Part shown: piece after piece, positions 37,826-46,488 of the stretch
Numbering within the stretch: position 1 is the stretch's first letter
Layout: each line of letters opens with the position of its first letter
Assembly (NCBI GenBank): GCA_044225825.1
Contig: JBGAIB010000002.1
Span: 1-64,000 of the forward strand
DNA: 64,000 nt
Direction of reading: 5' to 3'
Source: Bog-950 sp044225825
Lineage (GTDB): Bacteria > Bacteroidota > Bacteroidia > Chitinophagales > LD1
The notes under the pieces: generated by a model
Told to the model about the DNA's origin: nothing
Seen by the model: only the letters and a program-made list of their open reading frames with translations
Database searches by the model: none
Program-made: the position numbers and the translations under genes

Positions 37826-39487
37826 TTAAAAACCGCTTACCTGGTGCCAGGTGCCACCGGTTTGATATAGATAAACCGCTCCCGGCTGTTTGCGTTTCAG
37901 GTGTAACAGATAGCACCCGTCCAGTAGTGTTACTTCGTAGTTTTCGGTTTGGTAGTTGGATGCTCCTATGCTGCCATACCACCACCAGTTACCCCATTGA
38001 TTAAAACACACCTTCAAATCACTGTCCGAAACAAGTTCTACACGCACACCATCCTGCACCTGCTGCATATTGTACTGGAGTACATGGATTGTTTTACATT
38101 CCACCTGCAGGTTGTATTGCAAATCGAGCCGGCGGCTGAAGTAGTCATCGGTAGGGAAACTGCGGAACATATAGGAACCGGCAAAATTATCGGGCAGTGC
38201 CAGCAGGTAAATCTGCGGCGCATTACTCCAGCTAAAACTGCGCAGCAGGTTTTCGCTCACATCCTTGTTGTGCTTCCAACTTTCCACATTTACCCGGAAA
38301 AAATGCAGATTAAACACCAGCGCTACTACTACCAAAAGCGAGCCCGCACGGCCGGCCAGTGTCATAATACCCAACACCAAAAACATATAACCAAACACCG
38401 CCGCCAGATAACTAAACCGATCGCCTTCAATTAAAGTAAGCGCATTAAAGTAAAGGTTAATGGCCGGGGCCAGGGCAAAACCAAAAGCGAGTATTAAAGC
38501 CATTAACAGCCGCGTGCTGGTACGCAGCCTGTTTCTATAATAAATAAGCCCTGCGGCAATCGCCAAAGCAGCAATTATTAATAACCATGCCCAATACGGT
38601 TTTTCGAAAACGGCATACAGGGCCATACGCTTTTCGTAACTAAAAAAGGTCGAGAGTGTAAACAGTTTAGCACAGTACTTACTGAAATTGCCAAGCAATA
38701 AATGGGGGTCAAGATTAAAATGTGTTGCCGCACCATAATGTCCGGCCATGCTGCCGCGGCTTAGTTTTACCAATAAAAAATAAGCCACTACCAGCGCAAC
38801 CGAAGGCAGTGTAAATAGCAGGAGCAACTTACCACGTTGCTTTACTTTGTAATTATCCAACGGAAATAAAAGCGCAAAGGCAGCCACCAGCAATGGCAAG
38901 CCAAAACCTATCTCCAGTGTAAACACCGACAATCCAAACAAGGCATAAAAAGCAACGATCTCCTTCCTGTCGTCGCGCTCCAGGTAATTGGTAAATGCTC
39001 GCAACGCGAGTAATACAAACACACTGCATAGCAAATAATGCACGCAGGCATACCATACCAGCGTTTCGGTTTGGTAGGGCGAAACCAGAAACAACAAACT
39101 GCCTGCCCAGGCAATCCACTTGCCCTGCCTGATGCCTAAGCGGCTAAACAAATTTCGGAAAAACGCCAGCGACAGGGCAGCAACCAGCGCGTGCAAAGCG
39201 GTAAACATCAGCATCCATCCTTTGCCATGAAAACCAAACAGTTTAAACAGCAAGAAGAATACCAGGTGATAGATATAATGCAGCGAGTGATCGCCAAAGG
39301 CATTGAACACGCCTGTAAAACCTGTCGCCTTATAGGTTTGAAACCATCCCAGTGTATCCGTTACAAACCCTGCCCCTGCCGTAGGCCAGTATAATACCAG
39401 GCTCAACACCCAGAACACCATAAAACTGCGAAGCAACGACCAATTTTGCACGCTGAAATATAGTATCATTTCTGTTTTGCGCTCCAT
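37826..39487 (-). CDS. GT-C/TMTC-like polytopic membrane protein
   Basis: About 553 residues from the ATG at 39487. An in-frame ATG at 39532 would leave only 10 bp to the divergent recO start, so I prefer the later one, although 39532 or 39469 are possible. About ten to twelve helices follow, with an early acidic loop (GAGFVTDTLGW) and HALVAALSLAFFRNLF, reminiscent of O-mannosyl/TMTC-type GT-C enzymes. The C-terminal 120 residues are extracytoplasmic. Role in surface glycosylation is inferred. It ends 3 bp from the end of porZ. Confidence 0.55.
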   Translation of the reverse strand: MERKTEMILYFSVQNWSLLRSFMVFWVLSLVLYWPTAGAGFVTDTLGWFQTYKATGFTGVFNAFGDHSLHYIYHLVFFLLFKLFGFHGKGWMLMFTALHALVAALSLAFFRNLFSRLGIRQGKWIAWAGSLLFLVSPYQTETLVWYACVHYLLCSVFVLLALRAFTNYLERDDRKEIVAFYALFGLSVFTLEIGFGLPLLVAAFALLFPLDNYKVKQRGKLLLLFTLPSVALVVAYFLLVKLSRGSMAGHYGAATHFNLDPHLLLGNFSKYCAKLFTLSTFFSYEKRMALYAVFEKPYWAWLLIIAALAIAAGLIYYRNRLRTSTRLLMALILAFGFALAPAINLYFNALTLIEGDRFSYLAAVFGYMFLVLGIMTLAGRAGSLLVVVALVFNLHFFRVNVESWKHNKDVSENLLRSFSWSNAPQIYLLALPDNFAGSYMFRSFPTDDYFSRRLDLQYNLQVECKTIHVLQYNMQQVQDGVRVELVSDSDLKVCFNQWGNWWWYGSIGASNYQTENYEVTLLDGCYLLHLKRKQPGAVYLYQTGGTWHQVSGF

Positions 39488-39542
39488 TGCTATTGGGCTA
39501 CCCCCTTTTATTGGGTAATATTGAGGGCGCATTAATTCTGTT

Positions 39543-40265
39543 ATGCATCAGCAAACAAAGGGCATTGTTCTTCACACCGTAAAATATTCCGAAACCAGTG
39601 TAATAGCCAAAATTTACACCGAGGTTTTTGGCCTGCTATCTTTTATGGTAAAAGGGGTGCGTTCGTCCAAATCAAAAAACAAAGCGAGCCTGATGCAGCC
39701 GCTCACCATATTGGATATGGAGATCAGCTACCGCGAAAACAAAGGCCTGCAATATATCCGCGAATTCCGCCGTGCATATACCTATCGCTCCTTGCCATTC
39801 GACACGCTAAAATCTGCTATCGCTCTTTTTTTACTGGAAGTAACCGGCAAAGCCATCCGCGAACACGAAACCAACGACGAGATGTTTGTGTTTCTGGAAG
39901 AAGCGCTCATGTCGCTGGATAAAGAAGAACAACTCAATCCCGATTTTCATTTGTTGTTTATGTTGCATTTTGCCCGCCACCTGGGTTTTATGCCGCACGA
40001 TAATTACTCGCCCGCAACCAACCGTTTCGAAATGCTGGAAGGCAACTTCGTTCAATCCGATGCGCTCACCTCTACGCTTTTAGATGAAACGGAAAGTCTG
40101 TTGCTGCACCGCCTGATGCAAAGCCCGCTGTTTTTGCCCCTCAGTCCCAAAATAACCCGCGCCGAACGCAGGCAGGCACTCAACAACCTTATCCGGTATT
40201 ATCAACTGCATATCGAAAACTTCAATCTCCGCTCGCCCGAGGTGTTGGAAGAAGTATTGGGTTAA
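39543..40265 (+). CDS. recO: DNA repair protein RecO
   Basis: 240 residues. The N-terminal OB-fold starts KGIVLHTVKYSETSVIAKIYTEVFGLLSFMVKGVRSSKSK, the standard RecO opening, and the C-terminal helical part contains FLLEVTGKAIREHETNDEMF and FLPLSPKITRAERRQALNNLI. It binds SSB and RecR and promotes RecA loading. The zinc-binding cysteines seen in some RecO proteins are absent, as in many Bacteroidota. A hairpin terminator follows 10 bp after the stop. Confidence 0.95.
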   Translation: MHQQTKGIVLHTVKYSETSVIAKIYTEVFGLLSFMVKGVRSSKSKNKASLMQPLTILDMEISYRENKGLQYIREFRRAYTYRSLPFDTLKSAIALFLLEVTGKAIREHETNDEMFVFLEEALMSLDKEEQLNPDFHLLFMLHFARHLGFMPHDNYSPATNRFEMLEGNFVQSDALTSTLLDETESLLLHRLMQSPLFLPLSPKITRAERRQALNNLIRYYQLHIENFNLRSPEVLEEVLG

Positions 40266-40275
40266 GGCCAACAAA

Positions 40276-40303
40276 AAAGCCCTTCGCATAGGCGAAGGGC
40301 TTT
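40276..40303. terminator. bidirectional hairpin terminator
   Basis: AAAGCCCTTCGC, loop ATAG, GCGAAGGGCTTT: a perfect 12-bp stem with an A-tract before it. It lies between the convergent recO and DUF3857 genes. Confidence 0.85.
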
Positions 40304-40324
40304 GGAAAAAATTCTTGACCGCTA

Positions 40325-43300
40325 TTACGGTTGCTTAAAGCCAATTTGTTTCGAATCGGCTTCTGCTACCTGATTATAAAACTCACGGAACTTCCCGTAT
40401 TCCTCCGTACTAACCAATCCCTTTTTGAACTTAATCTCGCGGGTGGCCTTCAGTGTGCCGGCAGTGGCTGTATTATAAGTAAGCGAGTAGTCGGCAAAAT
40501 CGCTGGTGATGTTTACATTCTTTGGCGTTTCGGCTAACACCTTGCCTTTGGGAATTTCGATGTTGATCACCTCTTTAAATACTTCGCCCGATTGTAAGCG
40601 CCAGGTCAGGAAAGGATACTTACGGGATTCCAGCGAAAGGAAATCGGAAGTATGTACGCCCTCGCTCCATGGAATACGGAAGATCTTGATGCCTATTACT
40701 TCATTCAATTCGTTCTTAACCTGGAAGGTGTATGAATAATCAACGCTGTCCGAAAGGGTTTTCAAATCCTTAAACGAAAGACTGATCAGCTTCGCAGGGT
40801 TAGTGAAATCGCCGGCAACAGCTTGTGTCATTTCCTTTTCCTGCTTCTCTTTGCCTTCATCAGCAAAATCGCCACGCACCTGTGCGGCTAACACACCGGT
40901 TTTAGTGGTTTTGCGGGTAAAGGTTATGTCGTTGTTTTCAAACTTCAGATCCGTAGTACGGTAAATGCCGTTTGTTGGACGGTTCGCCGAAATCAGTTTG
41001 TTTAACTTCTCCGCAGGTTGGTCGCCGTCGCGTGGTATAAACAGCACATTGGCTTCCAGATCAGAAGGCGGCATGCTGGAGAACGACAGTTTCTGACTGG
41101 TCAACTCAATGTAATACGATTTACCACCTGCCTGTAACTGGGCAATACAATGGTTAAAATCAATGCTTGGCAGGTTCAGGTGTTTATCGCCGTTATCGCG
41201 GGTATCTACCAATATTAAATTGGCTTTCAATCCTGCCTCTTTGCACATAGCTACAAACAAGGTCGAAACGTCTTTGCAATCGCCCAGTTTGGTGCTCAGC
41301 GTGCGCGATGCCTTTTGAGGGATAATAGGGCCGTGCATAAACGACACATTGCTATACGATACGTTCTGTTCGATGTATTCGTAAATCATACGCGCCTTCT
41401 GCAAATCGCTCAGGCCCTTTTTATCCTTAAACAATTCCGCAACGGTTTCTTTAATCACGAAATCGCTCTTGGCTAAGGTGCTCGAAAGATCCGAATACCA
41501 GTTGCTCACATACTTCCAGTCAGGAATGGTAGAGATATCCAGTATCGCGCCCACATCAGCCAATGGCGGCATATAAGGTTCCGACTTAATGGAAGGCTGA
41601 TCCTTCATTTCCCATACATACAACTTCATGTCTTCAATATCGCTAACCTTGGCATCCAGTTTAGCGTTAAGCACCTGGTGCTTAAACTCCTTGTTGGCAG
41701 GTATCAGCAGGCTATAGCGCGAAATAAGAACCGGGTAACCGAAGTTAAAATTGAACTTCTCCCAAAAGTGCTGCGCCAGTTTGCCGGTGTTATAGTTCTC
41801 AATACGATACGAAAGGTGAATGGCATCGCCTGCTTCCAGATCGGTAAATACAATCGAGGCATCATCCTTCTCCGCCTGCACCTTGTTGCCATCTTTCTTA
41901 AACACCTCTGCCTTGTCAATAATCAAACGCTGGCGGTAAGGGTTATAACCAATGTAGTATTCCTTCCACGTATCAATACCGCCCTGGTTAAATACCTTCA
42001 CCACTATTTCGCTGCGGTCTTCGGTAGCTCCTTCGGGGTATACCACACGCTGGGTTTCATTCAACAGTATTACGCTGTTATCATCCGGGTAATCTTCGGC
42101 CTTAGGCGCTTTCTTGTAAAGGTCCAGCGCCTCCGATTTCTCAAAGTTCTCAAACAAATCCTTCTTGCCTTCCAGCTTGCGCAGTTGCTTGCGTGCCTCG
42201 TAATCGGTTGGCGAGTAGTAGATCGCTTTTTTGTAAGCATCCTTGGCGTTCGATTCATCATTCATCGCCTGATAGATCTTGCCCAGGTCGCTCCAGTAGT
42301 TGCCGATATAAGGCACAAAATCAAGTGCTTTTTGCGCCCATTGTAACGAGGCATTGTAATCATGCATCTGGAAATACACATCACTTAAATCCGAGTAATA
42401 CTTAATGCCGTAAGGGAAATTCTGCACACGCTGTAAATACAGCTTCATACCGTCTTCGCGCTTACCCATATCAAAATAGTTGCTGGCAATGGTTAACAGC
42501 ACCTTGTCGTTGTAATGGCCTTTCAGGTAATCTTTCAAAATCTGGTTAGCCTTATTCAGGTTCTTGCTGGTGTTGCGCTCAATGGAATATTGCACCGCCA
42601 TCAAATCGTAACTGTCGGGGTATTTGTCAGCCAATACCGGAATGCGGCGCACCAACTCATCTACCTTGTTGCGCTTAGCCAGCAGGCCCAGGTCCTGCAA
42701 TTCCGTAAACATGCTTTCGCCATAATTGGCTTTGTATTTATCCAGCAGTTTCTCTAACTCATCGTAATCTTCTTTCTCCTCGGCCTCATCCATCAGCGCT
42801 TTGAGGGCATACACACTTTCCGGGTCGTCGGTTTTAATTTTCTCGTAACGCTTGGTTACATCGGTCACGTTTTTGTCGCGGGCATAGGCTTCTATCATGC
42901 GCACGCCTAAAAACGAACTCTTCGGCGCTAACTCATCGGCTTTCTTCAGCGCTTTGCGGGCTTCGTAAACCTTATCGTTACGCAAGTAAGTTTCAGCCAG
43001 CATCAGGTAATACAACAAATTGCCGGGGTCGGCCTTTATTTTGTTTTCGAAAAATTCTTCGGCAAATACAGGGTAGCTGTTTACGGTGTATTCTTCCGAT
43101 TTTGGGTAAGCCTGATAGCTGGTAGAGGTGCTAAGGCCTTTAATCGGATTGCCGTCCTTATCAGTAACGCGTATCAAAAAGTTGGCATTATCCGTTTCGC
43201 TTTCGCCAATCTGAACCAAAATTCGGTTATAACCTTTGCGCAGTTTAATGTTATTGATGTAAATATCCATATCGCAATTGCGCTCTTCCGAAACATCGGT

Positions 43301-44089
43301 TACCAGCTTATCGTTCACCCAAATTTTAAGGGAGCCCGAGTTGCCCGAACGCAAAAACACATCCTGGTCCACATCGCTCTGTAAAAAAGTTTGTGCATAC
43401 ATTACGCTATACGAAATAGGGAAGTAGTATTCGAAATCAAACCAGCGGTCGGCGCGGAAATAAGGTGGCTTATACCACTTTACATCGGCATTTACCTTGT
43501 TCTTAAATACTGCATCTTCTTTGGCATTGGCCAATACACCAAAATCCTTGTTATAGCCGCTGCCCGAGGTGTTGTCGAAGGTGCCTACAATCGCCCACTC
43601 TTCAATCGAGCCGATGGCGGCAAACTCTTCGCCCATCTTTTTAAAATCACCGATGGCTTCGTAATGCTTGCCCAGCATACTGTGTGCCATCGCCTTTAGG
43701 GTGCCATTGGCTTTCGGATCGCTTATCAGGTTCTTTAAAAACTTAAGTTGGGCTTCGTTCTTTTTGCCTACACCGTCAAAAACCGGTGGCGAAGTCCATA
43801 ACGCATACAGATAGGGATAGGGGTTATCGCTGCTGCCGAAGAAATTATTGAAGTGCTCAAAAGGCTTATCGTCCTTGTCTTCGCTCCAATACAACAAGGC
43901 AAGCGCCAGGTTGGCTTCGGCTTTAGTTTGAGCATCGTTTTCGGCTTTGGTAAAATTCTCCAGTGCCTGGGTGCGGTTATTGTCGTTAAAAGCCTTCCAG
44001 CCTGCGGCCAGGTCTTCTTTGCTGGCCTGTGCAGGGGTTAGGCTAAGTAAAAACAACAACAGAGGTAAACAGGTTTTCAAAGGTTTCAT
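40325..44089 (-). CDS. large secreted TPR / DUF3857 / transglutaminase-like protein
   Basis: 1254 residues. Signal peptide (cleavage near ASKEDL), then a long TPR array (about 25-660, including DYNASLQWAQKALDFVPYIGNYWSDLGKIYQAMND), a DUF3857 beta-domain (about 690-890; LNETQRVVYPEGAT, LEAGDAIHLSYRIEN) and a transglutaminase-like fold (about 900-1010). Its catalytic Cys (GDCKDVSTLF, about 936), His (FNHCIAQ, about 978) and following acidic residue are present, then a C-terminal DUF3858-like region. Periplasmic location is predicted; these proteins may cleave or cross-link envelope proteins, but no substrate is known. The about 165-bp gap before the next upstream gene holds no obvious promoter. 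Confidence 0.82.
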   Translation of the reverse strand: MKPLKTCLPLLLFLLSLTPAQASKEDLAAGWKAFNDNNRTQALENFTKAENDAQTKAEANLALALLYWSEDKDDKPFEHFNNFFGSSDNPYPYLYALWTSPPVFDGVGKKNEAQLKFLKNLISDPKANGTLKAMAHSMLGKHYEAIGDFKKMGEEFAAIGSIEEWAIVGTFDNTSGSGYNKDFGVLANAKEDAVFKNKVNADVKWYKPPYFRADRWFDFEYYFPISYSVMYAQTFLQSDVDQDVFLRSGNSGSLKIWVNDKLVTDVSEERNCDMDIYINNIKLRKGYNRILVQIGESETDNANFLIRVTDKDGNPIKGLSTSTSYQAYPKSEEYTVNSYPVFAEEFFENKIKADPGNLLYYLMLAETYLRNDKVYEARKALKKADELAPKSSFLGVRMIEAYARDKNVTDVTKRYEKIKTDDPESVYALKALMDEAEEKEDYDELEKLLDKYKANYGESMFTELQDLGLLAKRNKVDELVRRIPVLADKYPDSYDLMAVQYSIERNTSKNLNKANQILKDYLKGHYNDKVLLTIASNYFDMGKREDGMKLYLQRVQNFPYGIKYYSDLSDVYFQMHDYNASLQWAQKALDFVPYIGNYWSDLGKIYQAMNDESNAKDAYKKAIYYSPTDYEARKQLRKLEGKKDLFENFEKSEALDLYKKAPKAEDYPDDNSVILLNETQRVVYPEGATEDRSEIVVKVFNQGGIDTWKEYYIGYNPYRQRLIIDKAEVFKKDGNKVQAEKDDASIVFTDLEAGDAIHLSYRIENYNTGKLAQHFWEKFNFNFGYPVLISRYSLLIPANKEFKHQVLNAKLDAKVSDIEDMKLYVWEMKDQPSIKSEPYMPPLADVGAILDISTIPDWKYVSNWYSDLSSTLAKSDFVIKETVAELFKDKKGLSDLQKARMIYEYIEQNVSYSNVSFMHGPIIPQKASRTLSTKLGDCKDVSTLFVAMCKEAGLKANLILVDTRDNGDKHLNLPSIDFNHCIAQLQAGGKSYYIELTSQKLSFSSMPPSDLEANVLFIPRDGDQPAEKLNKLISANRPTNGIYRTTDLKFENNDITFTRKTTKTGVLAAQVRGDFADEGKEKQEKEMTQAVAGDFTNPAKLISLSFKDLKTLSDSVDYSYTFQVKNELNEVIGIKIFRIPWSEGVHTSDFLSLESRKYPFLTWRLQSGEVFKEVINIEIPKGKVLAETPKNVNITSDFADYSLTYNTATAGTLKATREIKFKKGLVSTEEYGKFREFYNQVAEADSKQIGFKQP

Positions 44090-44254
44090 CTATAGAAGTT
44101 TTAGTTTTATCAAGATGCAATATATTATTTTGGAGTGGAAGCTATAACGCAGAACGATGCCCAAAATAGCTGGGCAGGCAAAATAGGTTGATGTGTTTCT
44201 TGCCATTTTTCATAACAGGGCATACAGGTAAATAAACAGGTATATTAAAAGTAA

Positions 44255-45358
44255 CTACCTGCCACCTGTTGCCGGCACCAGGGTGGCGGGCTGCATGTAA
44301 TCTTTCCAGCTTTTTACCTTAAAAACGTCGTCGCCGTAAAAGCGGGTAATATCCTTAATAAAAGAAGGGCTGATGTAATAGGGCACACAGTCTATTACAC
44401 TCATGTTCTCATCCAGCACCACCAGACTCGGCAGCACAAAGTTGTTGCGCGACAGCGCCAAAGCCAACTGGTGGAACGGAAACTGCGGGTTACGCTGGTT
44501 GGTAATAGCCTGGCCTTTATAATAAAGGGTGTCGGTTATCTCCGGATTAAAATCCACCAGGTTAAATGTTTTGCTGATATACGCCGAGGAGGAGTCATCA
44601 ATAAAACTGGTACGCTTCATTACCTTGCAGGCGTTACACCATTCGGTATGTATCAGCACCAGGGTTTTCTTTTTGCTAGGGCTCGCATTGGCTTTAAAAA
44701 ACTCCTTCGGTTCCAGCCATTTAAGTTTTTTCAGCTTATCGTCGGTAGCGGTATCGTAAAAGGCCTTTTCAAACTCGGCACCAAACTCATCAAACGAGGC
44801 ATTGCGGAAAGCATTCTCCAGCGTAAAAATCAGCATAGGTTCAATCTTGCGTTGCTCCAGGTTGCCTTGTGCCAGCATGCTTAACTGAAAGTCGTTTTTG
44901 CTTTTATCAAAGTTGTTCAAAAACAAGGTGGTAGGGTACATCAGCTTGTTCTGTAACAATTTGGCAGCCAGCGAGTGCGTAGCGCGTTGCCCTACCCCAA
45001 GCGGACCGTATTTCTGCCCCAGGTAGGTAACAGTATCCTTGCCTTCGGCATCAAACTTTACGGGGTAAAAATTCTGGTTTATGTATTGCGCTAATGCGGG
45101 AATGCTGTAGGTATTGCGCATCATGTATTTACACCAGCCGCACCAGTCGGTATAAAAGTCAATAATGATAGGCTTTGGCTGCTTTTCATAAGCCTTCATG
45201 GCATCTTCCAGCTTCATCCATTTTACCAGGCTTTCCTCACCGGGGGGCGTTCCGTTTTGCGGGGCTGTTGTGGTATGGCCCGGCACATCGGTTTGGGCAA
45301 AAGCCCCGGTTACGGCTACCAAAGCCAGCACCAGGAGGGGTAAAAAGCGCTTACTCAT
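44255..45358 (-). CDS. secreted protein with two thioredoxin-like domains
   Basis: 367 residues. Signal peptide (MSKRFLPLLVLALVAVTGAFA) and a short linker lead to two Trx folds. The first has DFYTDWCGWCKYM (C73, C76) and the second HTEWCNACKVM (C241, C244), both intact CxxC redox pairs. The cis-Pro regions (GVGQRATHSLAAKLL / NQRNPQFPFHQLA and YPTTLFL) are recognisable. A periplasmic disulfide oxidoreductase or reductase is likely. The second CNAC site suggests the domains have different redox potentials. It lies upstream of the DUF3857 gene with 165 bp between. Confidence 0.82.
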   Translation of the reverse strand: MSKRFLPLLVLALVAVTGAFAQTDVPGHTTTAPQNGTPPGEESLVKWMKLEDAMKAYEKQPKPIIIDFYTDWCGWCKYMMRNTYSIPALAQYINQNFYPVKFDAEGKDTVTYLGQKYGPLGVGQRATHSLAAKLLQNKLMYPTTLFLNNFDKSKNDFQLSMLAQGNLEQRKIEPMLIFTLENAFRNASFDEFGAEFEKAFYDTATDDKLKKLKWLEPKEFFKANASPSKKKTLVLIHTEWCNACKVMKRTSFIDDSSSAYISKTFNLVDFNPEITDTLYYKGQAITNQRNPQFPFHQLALALSRNNFVLPSLVVLDENMSVIDCVPYYISPSFIKDITRFYGDDVFKVKSWKDYMQPATLVPATGGR

Positions 45359-45527
45359 GGTTCAAATATAGGCGAATACACCTACCTTAGGGGCGGACCG
45401 TGTATGGTTACGGATGTAAACGGGGCATTTTCACAAAATTTCAGGCTGTTTTGGCTATATACGTGGTTTTAGTGGGTAAATTGTTAAGAATTGGCCCCTC
45501 TTCTATTTTAAATTCTGGCATAAATTG

Positions 45528-45535
45528 TATATTTG
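45528..45535 (+). promoter_or_regulatory. putative -7 element (TATATTTG) for DUF177-rpmF
   Basis: TATATTTG is an exact match to TAnnTTTG, 82 bases upstream of the GTG at 45618, inside a 259-bp intergenic region. A TTG at 45491-45493 is too far for a normal -33, so the -33 is unclear. Confidence 0.4.
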
Positions 45536-45617
45536 CCGTCCTTTTCGCGAAAGCTGACACGAAGTTGTTTGAAAATGAAGAGTTTAAGCCGTAGCATCAC
45601 TAATTAAATTAAGTGTC

Positions 45618-46154
45618 GTGAAGGGTTTAAGGGAGTTTGAGATTCCTTATGTGGGTCTTAAGGTTGGCGTTCATAAGTTTGAGTACGATATCGACGGTGC
45701 TTTTTTCCGTCATTTCGATGATGCTCCGATTCATGATTGCCGTGTGAGAGTGAAGCTGGAATTCGAGAAAAGGGAGACGTTCTTTATTTTGAACTTTTTT
45801 ATTGATGGTTCGGTGCGCACCGAGTGCGACCGCTGCCTGGTGCCTTTCGATAAGGAAATTTTCGGCGACTATACCTGCTATGTAAAATTTTCGGACAAAG
45901 CTGCCGAGCTGGCCGATGAAGATGAGGTGCTTTTTATAAGCCGCGAAGAAACCATCATTGATGTATCGCAACTTGTATACGAATACATCCTGCTGTGCCT
46001 GCCTATGCAGCGCTTGGGATGCAAGGACCCCGGTAACGAACCGCAATGCAATAAAGAAGTATTGAAATACCTGGTAAAGGAAGGAGAACCAAAGCCACAG
46101 GCAACGGAAGAAGATCCGCGCTGGGCCGCCCTTAAGAACATTAAAAAGGATTAG
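45618..46154 (+). CDS. DUF177 / YceD family protein
   Basis: 178 residues starting at GTG 45618. The conserved core is IDGSVRTECDRCLVPFDKEI and LVYEYILLCLPMQRLGC, the C-x-x-C and late cysteine pattern of DUF177. Family members sit directly upstream of rpmF in most bacteria, as here (40-bp gap), and in E. coli are linked to 23S rRNA processing. The N-terminus (FEIPYVGLKVGVHKFEYDI) has the usual Bacteroidota form. An upstream ATG is not available, which supports the GTG start. Confidence 0.85.
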   Translation: MKGLREFEIPYVGLKVGVHKFEYDIDGAFFRHFDDAPIHDCRVRVKLEFEKRETFFILNFFIDGSVRTECDRCLVPFDKEIFGDYTCYVKFSDKAAELADEDEVLFISREETIIDVSQLVYEYILLCLPMQRLGCKDPGNEPQCNKEVLKYLVKEGEPKPQATEEDPRWAALKNIKKD

Positions 46155-46194
46155 TAAATCAGAAATAATTTAAGAAACATAAAAAGCAAGCGTC

Positions 46195-46383
46195 ATGCCA
46201 CATCCTAAACATAGAATCTCCAAAGCACGTCGTGACAAGAGAAGAACACATTACAAAGCCGTAGCCCCAACTACCGGCGTTGACCAAACAACAGGCGAAG
46301 CTCATATCCTGCACCGCGCCCACGAAAGTGAAGGCAAGTTGTACTACCGCGGCAAAGTGGTGGTGGATAAAACAGCAAAGTAA
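46195..46383 (+). CDS. rpmF: 50S ribosomal protein L32, zinc-free form
   Basis: 62 residues: MPHPKHRISKARRDKRRTHYKAVAP, the basic N-terminus of L32, then a short C-terminal part. It lacks all four cysteines of zinc-binding L32, so it is the C-minus form. The usual gene order with DUF177 upstream is kept. The presence or absence of a second, zinc-type copy elsewhere in the genome cannot be told from this window. Confidence 0.96.
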   Translation: MPHPKHRISKARRDKRRTHYKAVAPTTGVDQTTGEAHILHRAHESEGKLYYRGKVVVDKTAK

Positions 46384-46408
46384 GGAGTAACATCCCATAA
46401 CTATAGCG

Positions 46409-46440
46409 CCCTGTTAGTTTACCAGCTAACGGGGTTTTTT
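46409..46440 (+). terminator. rho-independent terminator after rpmF
   Basis: CCCTGTTAG, loop, CTAACGGGG followed by six T. The stem is 9 bp with one G-T pair, 26 bases after the rpmF stop. Confidence 0.75.
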
Positions 46441-46470
46441 GTTTTGAGCCTGCCGTATGCAGGCATTCGT

Positions 46471-46488
46471 ATTCTAAAATCCAAAATT
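46471..46488. repeat. microrepeat copy ATTCTAAAATCCAAAATT
   Basis: First of several related TTCTAAAATCyAAAATT elements between 46.4 and 48.6 kb. It ends directly before the MATE start codon. Confidence 0.5.

Noticed and set aside
46444..46488. Longer MATE start (TTG)
   Set aside because: The added 15 residues follow a terminator tract and include the microrepeat; the ATG at 46489 gives a normal MATE N-terminus.
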